In this document: positions 31,179 to 64,000 of the stretch, one piece after another
Layout of the letters: every line of letters starts with the position of its first letter
Numbering within the stretch: the first letter of the stretch is position 1
Notes under the pieces: model-generated
Told to the model about the DNA's origin: nothing
The model's database searches: none
The model's input: only the letters and a program-made list of their open reading frames with translations
Assembly: GCF_040054535.1 (NCBI RefSeq)
Contig: NC_090794.1
Coordinates: 6,611,001 to 6,675,000 of the forward strand
Direction: 5' to 3'
DNA length: 64,000 nucleotides
Origin: Antennarius striatus
Lineage: Eukaryota; Chordata; Actinopteri; Lophiiformes; Antennariidae
Position numbers and translations under genes: made by a program

Positions 31179-31601
31179 GTAAGTGAACTCGCAACAAAAT
31201 CCATTTGAAATGGCAGTGCACCTTTGCGCGCTGTACTGACACGACTGTGGCCACACATTACGTCATATTAGCTTGATTCTGAGTTAGCTAACGTCATATG
31301 GACCAGTGGCCAATTTGAAAACATAACAGCGTACATTAATGCGTGGATGTATATCTTTAACTCCAAATGAATAAATACGAGAAATTGGATAGCCTTGGAC
31401 CATAGCTCAGGACGATAGTTATCTCTGAAAATAAGTTCAGTTCCGTATGTCCGCATTTCAAATGTTTTGAGTGACATTGAAACGACCGTCACGTGACAGC
31501 CACATTTATCCGTGTTGTACTTGAACGCCACTGAGGTTACGCTGCTAGCCTTAGCTGTTTTCATTCGTTAGCATCACATCAGGCCCCGGCTACTCTGACG
31601 G

Positions 31602-34600
31602 ATGGAGGAACTCTACACTTTGGAGAGGGAAGTTGGACGGGGCAGCTATGGTGTGGTCTTTGAGGGCCGTGTGGTCAAAACAGGGCAGAGCGTGGCCATA
31701 AAGCGACTTCCATGCAACAACCCAGAATGCATCGAGCTCTACCTGCAAGAGCTGTGGGCCATGAGATCCACAGCCAAGAGCCACGTCAATGTCATTGCAC
31801 TGCACAGCTGCTTTCAGCAGACGGGGCCAAGGGCCCTGATGCCCTTGAAGGCAGGGACACTGCCTCTACGTCTAGTTGAGAGTGTGCTGAAAGGTTGTGT
31901 GGTCAAAGCACCACACATTCAGGAAAGGAGTAACTCCAAATCTGATACCCAGAGGAGGAACATCTGTGACTCCATACTTCAGGACAGAACCAACACCATC
32001 CATAACAGGGATGCACTCCAAGGAAGGATTACATCAAATTTGTCTGATACCAAAATCAAACAAAGACCTCAGAACAGAGCCAGGAAGAGACCTGCACAGA
32101 GGCAGGAGGAGCAACCGGGATCCCTGCACTACATGGCCCTGTGGCTGGTCATGGAGTTCTGTAATGGGGGCAACTTGAACCAGTATCTGCTTTCCAGGCC
32201 ACCAGACACCGAAGACAACCATAGCGTGGTCCGACAGCTCTGCAGTGCCATGGATTTCCTTCATAGTCTGGGTATCATCCATCGAGACCTGAAGCCAGAT
32301 AATGTCCTGGTGTGTGTGACGTCTAAAGGCCCTGTAGTCAAGGTATGCATATAAATGGTAATGGTTATCCAAATCTAAATTTCACAAGAGTATGAATTTT
32401 ATGTTGAATATTTTTGTTCATTACAATCTTTTAGTTCAATCTTCAGATTGCTTCTGTCTTTAAGCAACACTCAAATTGTCACAGACTTAATTTAATTTAA
32501 AATTTAAAATTAATAACTAACAAAGAAAAGCAGGAATTTATTACATTGAGAAGCTGGAATCACCAGTTTTTTGGCGTCACTGCTTGAATAATCATTATTT
32601 TCAAAATAGTTGGCACTTGATTTCCTTTTAATTGATTAATCTTTGCTGCTTTTGGAGAAACAAATTATGCTGGCGGCTGTGCAGAACAAACCTGCAAAGT
32701 GTGTTGCTGAACTACATTGAAGAGTTCTTTTTGTCATTAATTAATCTGTTAGTTAATTTCGTCATTAATCACTTGGGCTTATAATATACCTGAAAACAGT
32801 CAAATGTGTTGGTCCGTGTCCAACGGTCCAAAGACATTCACTTCGTTGTTACTGTGGACAAGTTTTTACTTACTGTTAAAATAGTTACGATTCATTTCCT
32901 GTTGGTTTCTTATTATTAATCAAACAATCGTTTCTGCTATATTGTTAACATTTGACATGTTCCAACATTGCATAAAAAACTCCACAATGTCAGTTTTTTT
33001 CCAACAGAGAGTAAAAATATTAGATATTAGGACTTAATTTTATTTCTTGTTATTTATTATATAAAGTATTGGCCTAAAAAAAAGTATAAAAAAATAATAA
33101 GAGTTGCGCCATTGCACAAGAAAGTGTACAGTACACCAACCCCAAGTGCGCTTTATTATTGTAACTCTGTGTCTGGCCTCTAGGTAGCAGACTTTGGTCT
33201 GAGCAAGGTGATTGAAGGTGTGGCGGAAGGTGACCTCAGCAGGCAGCAATTCTCCTCCACCTGTGGTTCTGACTTCTTCATGGCTCCAGAGGTGTGGGGT
33301 GGACTGACATACTCAGCCCAGGCAGACATCTTCTCACTGGGTGTGATGTTCTGGGCCGTACTGGAGAGAATCATCGTAGTGGAAGAAGGGACCACACAGG
33401 AACAATTGGGTAAGTGTCCGTTGGAGTCAGCAAATACCTGATCCTTCTCTTCCTGAATGGGAAAACTCTGTACCACTCCTCCAGTACATCCTAATATGAA
33501 AATATGTGAAGAGGGATTTTTTCCCCTGCATATGGGACGGTGTTAACACCAGTCCGATAACAGTACATTTCCAGCATGTGGTATCCTCCGCACCGAAAGG
33601 TTGAGTGTGTGTGGTCAGGCAGGTTAATGATGTGTCACACTGAATCTAGCTTGACTTAATTAACTGGCACATATTAAAAATGTCACATATTATACATCAA
33701 GCATTCATCAACCAGTGAGGGTACAATCATAAATCTAAATGGCAAAGAGATGAAAGATTTATGCTTTGCACATTTGGATATAAATGACAGAAACTCTGTT
33801 TCTATAATTTAATCTGACAGTGTGCAATTCAGGCTTGTCTCCATCGTGCTGGTGTGTGTGTGAGTGTGTATGTGTGGCTGGCATCGGCGTCTCAGTTATA
33901 ATCTGGCAACAGCTTTCTTTTTTTATCTTCTTACTCACCTTTGTTTGCCGTCTCAGTGCATTTAATAGCATCAGCCTGTTTCAATGAAGAAGATCAACTG
34001 CATTTTGATGGTAATGAGAAGACACAGATGTGTTGGTGTTCGGGTTTTCCCTGGGTGGAGGGTTTTAGATGCTGGAGTTGTGGTGGAGTTTAGTGTGGAG
34101 GCCACCTCCATGAAAATGTGTCATTCAACAGTTTTACACACACTATTTTATACGGTTATTAAAAGTTTATTCATGAAAACTTCTTACATTCATTTTACAT
34201 TGTATTTTCTATACACAGTCTGCTAGCTATAGCTTGTTTGAAGCAAGGTCCTACTACCTTACCAAGTGGACTCTGGTTGTGTTAAATGACAACAACCGTG
34301 GTCGATGCTGGTGGAAATATCAATTTTTTTATCTTTTCTGTTAGATGTTGTAAACATGAGGAAATCTGTCATCTGTTCTGTTGTGAATCGTCTGCGTGTG
34401 CAAAGAAATTGAGCCCCACCCTTGATCAGCCACACAGAGGATAGGACAGGGATGCTAACACGATAATAAACGTCAGTGTAATGTGATGAATAGCTTTTTT
34501 CTTCTTCGTCTCGTTTGGGTCTGACGAAAGAACAAACATTGTCCTATTTTTGTTATTTCATTTAATAATTAGTCTTTTTTTTGTGTGCGATGAGTGCAAA

Positions 34601-36341
34601 GCCTCGGCTAATCGAACACAAGAAAAGAAAAGCACTTTGCTATGCATTCTGGTATAGCACTGCAGAGCAGCATTTAGATTTTAATCTCTTGTTTTTTTTT
34701 AACGTCCTATTTCCTGTCACAAACCCCATGTGGCCACAGGATGAGGGAGCGTCTTAATGGACGTGGGGCTCAGCTCTGCTCTGCACTCCGCTGTCAGAGA
34801 CTAATGAAATGGCTGTAATACAAAATGTCTCATTTTATTCACAAAAGATGGGTCCGGCCAAAGACGACCTGGAGGCAGGAGGATATGAACCATTATCCCC
34901 AAGTTTAGTGCGTGAGGACCTCTCTGAGTCACTGATACTCCATTAGGCTGAATGGAAATGCTTATGATTGGAGAGACAGAGCAGTTTTAGTGAATTCAAA
35001 TTTAAAAAAAGGGCAAAATGGAATTTAGAAGCTCTGATCACAATCCTCTTTGTCAGTGAGAGAAGGGGCAGAGGCAGCTGGAGGCTTTTCACCGAGAGAT
35101 AAAATGCTCCATTATTTTACTTTATCCACTCTGAAGACCCACACACCTACACAGTTATGTGGTGGGATGGTAGGGGTAGAAAGAATATGGTCACGGATTC
35201 TTACTCGTGTCCCCGTTGGGGCCCAGCGCTGGTTGTCGATTCAGCCTTAGACAGAGTTACAATCGACCTGGGGGTCCTGTGTCAGTCAGGTGTAGAGGGA
35301 TTGTTATCACCTGATAAATGTGAAGCCAATAGCACTCCATTAAAATAAATTTAAAATTTGAAAAAAAGTGCAAAAAGAAACTTCTTGATTAAGCAGCAAT
35401 TGATGCATTTTAATTACTTTTACAGTCCCCTGCTATTTTTTTTTTTAGATTGTTACATTTTAGGGATGCAGCTAATGATTCTTTTCTCTTCATTAAGCCG
35501 CTAATTTTTTTAGATCAATCATTAAGTCAAGAAGATGTCAAAGATAAATGATCAATTCAGCTTTTTATCTGTCTTAACCATTCTTATCAGTAGCCAAAAT
35601 TGGAAAGTACTGTCTTTAATGTTATGAAAGAAAAGTAAATATTTTTTTCAGAGATGCTTTACCAGTCATGCTTCCTGTTTGAACGTTTTACTGGCCTTTC
35701 CCCTTTGGGTTGAACACGTATTTCATTACGTTGGCTCTGACATGGAAGTTTAGTCTTGGAAGAATTGTAAAAACGCATTTAAAACTGAGTATTTTTTGAG
35801 TATTGTATTGATATTTTCATGCTGCTCATACCATGTGTGTGTTCAGTTGTTGGTCGTGCTGCTCCTGTTAAATAACAGTGTATTCTGATGACCTTCTAAA
35901 CATGGGCCACTCGGGCTCCGCTGATTACTGGGAAGACATCACACCAGCAGCCTCAGGCGTGTGTGTGTCTGTGTCTGTGTCTGTGTGTGTGTGCGTCACT
36001 GGGATCAAGTGGCTCCCTGTGGTGTTTGATGCTGGTGTCCGTCAGGAACCTCCAGCAGTACGACTCACAATTTCTCCCCTTGTGTTTCCTCATCAGGCGC
36101 CTACGTATGCAAGAGTCGCTCAGGTTGGCTAATGCCACTGGGGGAAGCGTTATGGGAGAATGCCGACCTCCAGCTGTGCATACCTATGAAGTTTAAGAGG
36201 GCCCCCCCGCTGCCGCCACCTCCCAGTCCGGCCATGTGCACCCTGCTTTTAGACATGCTTGCCTCGAACCCTGATGCCCGGCCGCCAGCAGACCAGCTGG
36301 AGGTCAGAATGCACTCGGCTCTGAAAGAGGATTCCCACTGA
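31602..36341 (+). CDS. STK35/PDIK1L-family serine/threonine kinase
   Basis: Exons 31602-32342, 33184-33409 and 36097-36341 (phases 0, then 1) give 403 residues. Seen: glycine loop GRGSYGVVFEG (12-22), VAIK with K34, HRDLKPDN (227-234), DFG (250-252), APE (281-283) and a C-lobe ending in the family-type NPDARPPADQLEVRM. Family: STK35 and PDIK1L share the EVGRGSYGVV start, ADFGLSKV, the DFFMAPEVW-like segment and the long insert-free C-lobe; they are linked to PDLIM1, actin and nuclear functions. All catalytic residues are present, so it is probably active. Odd: about 75 extra residues between the LVESVLKG strand and LWLVMEFC, basic near the end (RPQNRARKRPAQ), absent from STK35 and PDIK1L as I recall them. 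It seems to be a third, fish-retained paralog (called STK35-like in some annotations), so I give no symbol. The ATG is preceded by a plausible acceptor at 31571. Confidence 0.85.
32500..32920. mobile_element. Degenerate teleost MITE-like repeat
   Basis: Inside the first coding intron of the kinase. Phrases such as GAAGCTGGAATCACC (32551), CAAAATAGTTGGCA (32601) and AATTGATTAATC (32630), followed by GTCC-AAGACATTCACTTC-TTACTGT (about 32825), recall a short repeat very common in teleosts whose ends read GGGCTGCA-CTAA-GATTA. Class and ends are not determined. Confidence 0.4.
33410..36096. other. Second coding intron of the kinase gene
   Basis: 2.7 kb without a supported exon. It holds a MITE-like fragment (35461) and a TG/TC-TG run at about 35957-35994. 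The rest is unremarkable AT-rich sequence. Confidence 0.7.
35461..35600. mobile_element. End fragment of the same MITE-like repeat family
   Basis: Begins AGGGATGCAGCTAATGATT and continues with TTAGATCAATCATTAAGTC, resembling the terminal part of the GGGCTGCA-CTAA-GATTA family suspected at 32500-32920. Heavily mutated. Confidence 0.4.
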
Positions 36342-39274
36342 CAGAGTGGGCTTAAGAGATCATAATGGCCATATAACCACTATAACCACTACAGGAAAAT
36401 ATTGACTGCCCCCCTCCAACTGCAGTGCTTCCCACATGTGTAAGCAATAGCCACTTTCCTGCCACAGGGAAGTGGGGATAAGCGATACGTATGATTACGT
36501 GGGATTGTAGGTGCTATTTCTGTCACAGAAACAGAAACTTGAATCGTTTGGAGCAATCCATGTAGAATGAATGAAACAAGGAGAATGAATGAATGAAGCG
36601 CCAGAGGTCCATAAAGGGATCCTCTGGGACTGAAGCTGGATTTGATGGAAGCACCACGCTGTTGATCAGATCTTGAGTGCTCGACATAGAAAATCAATTT
36701 TGGCGTGTATGTACGGCTAACATGAAATGCAAGGGTTTGCTGCTACTGCTTTGTTTGATCTTCTGTCATTTAGTCATCCGGGTTCATTGTGGTTTGTGGA
36801 TGTTTATCATTTTACCTGTGTAACAGTGTTTTGAATTTCCAGGCATCCAAACAGCATACACCTAACAGTTTATTCTCTTTAAATGGTGACCAAAAAAATA
36901 TTTTGTTTATTGTAAGGAAATCCAGAGCAGCAGTCTGGATGAGTACGACAGCATTCACTGCAGGGGGAACGTCTTAGTTGTTTGTGTTAAGTTGCTAAAA
37001 TCCCACCAGTCTCTCTCCACTGGGGTATTCCCAGAGTTAAATACCTTCACCTTTTTATTTTTGCACTGACAAGAGGAACATTTCAAACTGTTGCCTTCAA
37101 GGCTGACGTTTTTCCTTGGTTCATACGACTGCAATATCTACTGATGTTGGTCATGACTGTTCCTGACTTGAAACGTGTCAAAATGTATTTTGAAATTATT
37201 TTATTAAATTAATACATCAGAAAATGTAGTTTATTTTGTGACAAAAACATGTCAGGTTGTAAAACTTGAGTCTTTTGTGACCTCTCTACTGAACCCGAAG
37301 GTCTTTGGCTTCATGGTGACTAATGATCACTAATACTCCAGTCCCTCATGAAGAGGATATTAAAGCCAGGCATTCGAAACGTCGCTGATCATATCCACAG
37401 CATTTATTACTGGTCATCTGTCTTAGTGACGTTCATATCAATACGCCAGATAACATATTTCAGAATGTCTTTATCATGATTTTAAATATGGATTTATATG
37501 AAGGAGACGACCGGTCTAAAGGCTTTTTAAAAATTTTTATGAATAGGCTTTTTAATATTTTTTAGGGTAACACAGCAATAGCATACAGTCATCCTCCTGC
37601 CTATCACCAGTGGCTCACTCAGATGACCTTTGACCTTCCTGAAGTAGACTGAGTTCTTGACATCACAAATTTAACACTCAATGTGTTGTTCCTATAACAG
37701 AATTAGCGTTTATATATTTTTTACCTTTGACAATGATGTTGTTTGCATCTGTCTGTTGGCACGATGCACCAAAACATCCAGAGTTCTGAAAGTTTTTTCC
37801 ACATTTTTGTGAAGGACAGAACTTTCAAAACTTTTGATTAAAAAAAAGTGACTGATGGGTGATTCTCTACAATGATAGCAGAATGTCTCTACACCAATGA
37901 AGGTACACACCCGGACCCTTTCCCCATCTTTTCCTCTGGTGTTTGCTGCAGACGGGTCCTTTAAAAACCATCACTGGAGTTTAACTGGTCCTGCTACATT
38001 TCAGCTCATGTTGCAGCAAAGATTAGACAAAACCCTGCCTCCTCCTCCTCCTCTTCCTCCTCCGCACAAATCAGCTCAGCACGAACTCAGCGAGTTTGAG
38101 GGGAGGGAAAGTCCTTTCAGATTTCACAACTGATAGGAAGAGTGAACAAGCGTGGAGAGAAAGCCCGGCCTATTCCCCGATGTGTCAGGACTGCAACACT
38201 GACACAGCCCAGCAGAGTCACGACACCAGGACCGCATACAGGAAATTACGCACGGCTGTTCAGCTCAGTGTGTCTCATGCAACTTGGATCTATGAGACAT
38301 CAGCATTTACAGGAGCTTTATTCACTTTATCGCCTGCCGTTTCTCGTATGACGAACCATTTCCAGTAACAGCGAAGCAGAAGACGGCACCCGCTTAATGA
38401 TCAATTGACAGGTAAATGACGGAGATGGAACTGGAATGAGCCAGTAAAACGCCCTCAGAGGGCAATCACCAGGGGTCTCCAGCGAGAACCAGCACCTTTG
38501 ACACTGAGGAATACATTATAGGAGCCAATCAGGCAATATGACCTTTCATTTTGAAATCTTTTTGGCTATTCTCTCATTTAGTTTTCATCATTGAGAAGTC
38601 TCCTGCAGTAACAACTTCCTCCAGCCAGCAGGAAACAAACAAACAGAAATACACTTCATTCCTTGAAAACCAATCAAGTGATGTGAGCGTCTGTAATTTA
38701 CCAGGAAACACAAAGCCCGAGTAAGCATGACAGAAAAACAAGAAATAGGATTAACTTCCAGGCTTTAAAAAGCAATTTATGTAACGCTAATATTCAATTT
38801 CCTGTCCTACAAATTAAAATTGAGCAGTTACACAACAGCTGCCCAGCGAGGACGCTTAACGCTGCTCGCTCATCCATTGCCAACCATTACTGAATGCTCG
38901 CCTCATGAAGAGTTTCCTATTTGCAGCAGAGAAATGATTAAGTCTGATGCCAAACAGGTTCCTCATCTTAGAAGAATATATAAAAACTATTCAGGGGACG
39001 GATAGACTTTCAGATCTTTCTTTTCCAGATGTATTTGAGTAGAATTTAAAGCAACTCTTCACTTGTAAAGGCACCTAGTTGTTTTAATGTGGAAAGCTTA
39101 AAACAACATGCTGTAGCTAAAAAAAAAAAATTGTTAAGAATGTTTAAAACTGTCCCAATTAGCTCTATTTTTGTGTGTGTGTGAAACAAACTGCATGGAA
39201 CGAAAGAAAAACGGTCACTAAAGACACTGCAGAAAGGGTGAAACAAAAATAAAGATGAGCTTGTGTGTCCAAGT
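36342..39274. other. Convergent intergenic region between the kinase and elp3
   Basis: No coding support. It should contain the 3' UTRs of the kinase (+) and elp3 (-). For elp3 a TTTAAT at 39083-39088 (ATTAAA on its strand) is the nearest plausible polyadenylation hexamer. A balanced stretch at 37890-38410 is somewhat GC-richer but has no recognisable exon. Confidence 0.5.
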
Positions 39275-51133
<11,859 letters not shown>

Positions 51134-52145
51134 TTCTTTATTTTCTTACACGGCCCGGTGTCCTTCGTTTGGAAGCAGGGTAAAGGCGCTATATCAATTT
51201 TCGACCCCTCAATTTATCCGATAGTAAACAACTCCACGTTTAGTCCAAATACGGCATTTGTCGTAACGAAATCGAAACTGTCGTAAAACGCCGTAAACGC
51301 GCCCTTTCCCCGAATTAACCACCGGTCATTGAAAATTAGTCAACACCTCTGTGGATAGAATGAAGTACTGTCTCTCTGATGCTTTTCTATCAGTTTAGTC
51401 CAGTTCGCTGAGGATACTGAACAGGCAGAGTTTTCGATGCTGGTGGGTCCACAGCGTGGCGCTGAATCCCCTCTCAAACCCCCGGAGCAAGTGTACCGCT
51501 GAACTTGGGAGCTGAGTAAATCTCACAGCAAATCCCTTTAGCTGCGAGTTGACATGGCTCGACTGATCTCTGTGGGAAGTTTCAGGAAATGCAACAGGTG
51601 GAGGAGCTGAAGGAATGAACTGTGTGCTGCTGTGAGTGTTTTTTGCTGTTGTTGTTTTTTTTTTACAACTTACAAATACAAAACAATGCCAGACAGTGGA
51701 ACACAATGGGGTCACGCATTTGAAGATATGTAACCTCTCCACACGTTTGCTGTTCTTCAGCTCTTGTTAGCGTCCAAGCTAACCAGAAGGTGTCTGTGGG
51801 CGTCGGACAGGGAAGCGACTGCGTACTCTTCCACACGGTTTGTCAACTACTCTTAACCATAAAACTATTTTTTTAACTTTGCATATCTTCATTTAAATTT
51901 TTATATGAAGTTAGGTTTGATAACAGGTATTGTCATCCGAAGCAGGAGTGGGGAGCTTAGTGTTTATTTATACTTGTGTCTCACGCCATGAAGCGTAAAA
52001 ATAACAAGGAGGCGTTCAGGTGTAATTGGGAAAATCAGATTAGTTTTAATGGCGATTAATTCTAAGATTTTATTTTGACTACAAATTGAGCATTAATAGT
52101 TTTGTTCCTGTCAATCCATTCATTTACCCCAGATCAGGTGGCACC
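51134..52145. promoter_or_regulatory. Shared upstream region of divergent elp3 and kif13b
   Basis: About 1 kb separates the elp3 ATG (51133, -) and the kif13b ATG (52146, +). The elp3-proximal part (51140-51320) is CpG-containing (CTGTCGTAAAACGCCGTAAA, CGCGCCCTTTCCCCG). The kif13b ATG sits in GCACCATGG, a good Kozak context, with an AG 10 bp before it (CAGATCAG) that could be a 5' UTR acceptor. No TATA box is obvious. Confidence 0.45.
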
Positions 52146-63579
<11,434 letters not shown>

Positions 63580-64000
63580 GTAAGATAGGAGATAAAGATC
63601 GCACAAAAAGTTGCTTTTAGAATCGAAAACTTAAGCAACGGAACAATCAAGGAATGAAATGTCAAAGTTCCAGCACTCTTTTTGATTGACGGATTAGATT
63701 TATGAGTTTTAACTCTTTCTGATTTGATTCTCACAGGCGTGTGGGAGCTGCCGCACAATGTGGTCATGAAATTTATTCTGAATTTGAAATGAACCAGTCC
63801 TGTTTGCAGTGTGTCAGCTGGTGCTAGACTGCGTTGATACAGTTTTATTGTCATCATTTTAAGTGGACTCACGGATGTTTACTTACGGTGGACATCAGAG
63901 ATAATGAGGAGGTAATAAGGTCCTCAGGAAGTGAGAGCAGGAAGGAATTCTTAATGAGTCCAACGGAAATGCGCGTTCTCTGTCAGCGCGTTCAGATTTT

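Noticed and set aside
51395..51742. 115-residue open frame on the minus strand between elp3 and kif13b
   Set aside because: No motif, low-complexity stretches and no splice context; likely chance.

Overview
The window looks like part of a ray-finned fish (probably percomorph teleost) chromosome. The reasons are compact GT-AG introns, fish-type proteins, decayed teleost transposon relics (hAT-type, Rex1-like and L2-like LINEs, a tRNA-like SINE) and many long dinucleotide microsatellites. All genes were rebuilt by joining exons whose splice sites and reading phases I checked by eye. No database search was run.

Layout, left to right. (1) 74-5594, + strand: the last six coding exons of znf395, with its zinc finger and C-terminal C-clamp; the 5' part lies off the left edge. 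(2) 8618-14611, - strand: pnoc (prepronociceptin), two coding exons, convergent with znf395. A strong acceptor ahead of the ATG exon and a TATA-like exon near 25.8-25.9 kb suggest that most of 14.7-25.8 kb is the first pnoc intron. That stretch contains a CpG-dense island with no visible gene. (3) 25.96-30.9 kb: gene-free, rich in microsatellites, including a GATA/GACA compound array. (4) 31602-36341, + strand: an STK35/PDIK1L-family kinase of 403 residues with an unusual basic insertion in its N-lobe. (5) 39275-51133, - strand: complete elp3 in 15 exons, 553 residues. (6) 52146-63579, + strand, running off the right edge: the first 18 coding exons of kif13b (motor, neck, FHA domain), head-to-head with elp3 about 1 kb away.

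From memory, ZNF395, PNOC, ELP3 and KIF13B all lie in human 8p21, with ELP3, PNOC and ZNF395 adjacent and PNOC and ZNF395 convergent. The window keeps that block; the kinase between pnoc and elp3 is the addition. The genes do not form one pathway: a transcription factor, a neuropeptide precursor, a kinase, a tRNA-modifying enzyme subunit and a kinesin.

I found no convincing new multi-gene system. The items most worth a second look are the pnoc precursor with two opioid-like cores (FGGF and YGGF), the kinase insertion, the orphan CpG island and distal pnoc exon, splice acceptors built on CA/TG repeats, a 13-nt kif13b microexon, and a small mitochondrial-presequence-like ORF antisense inside elp3.
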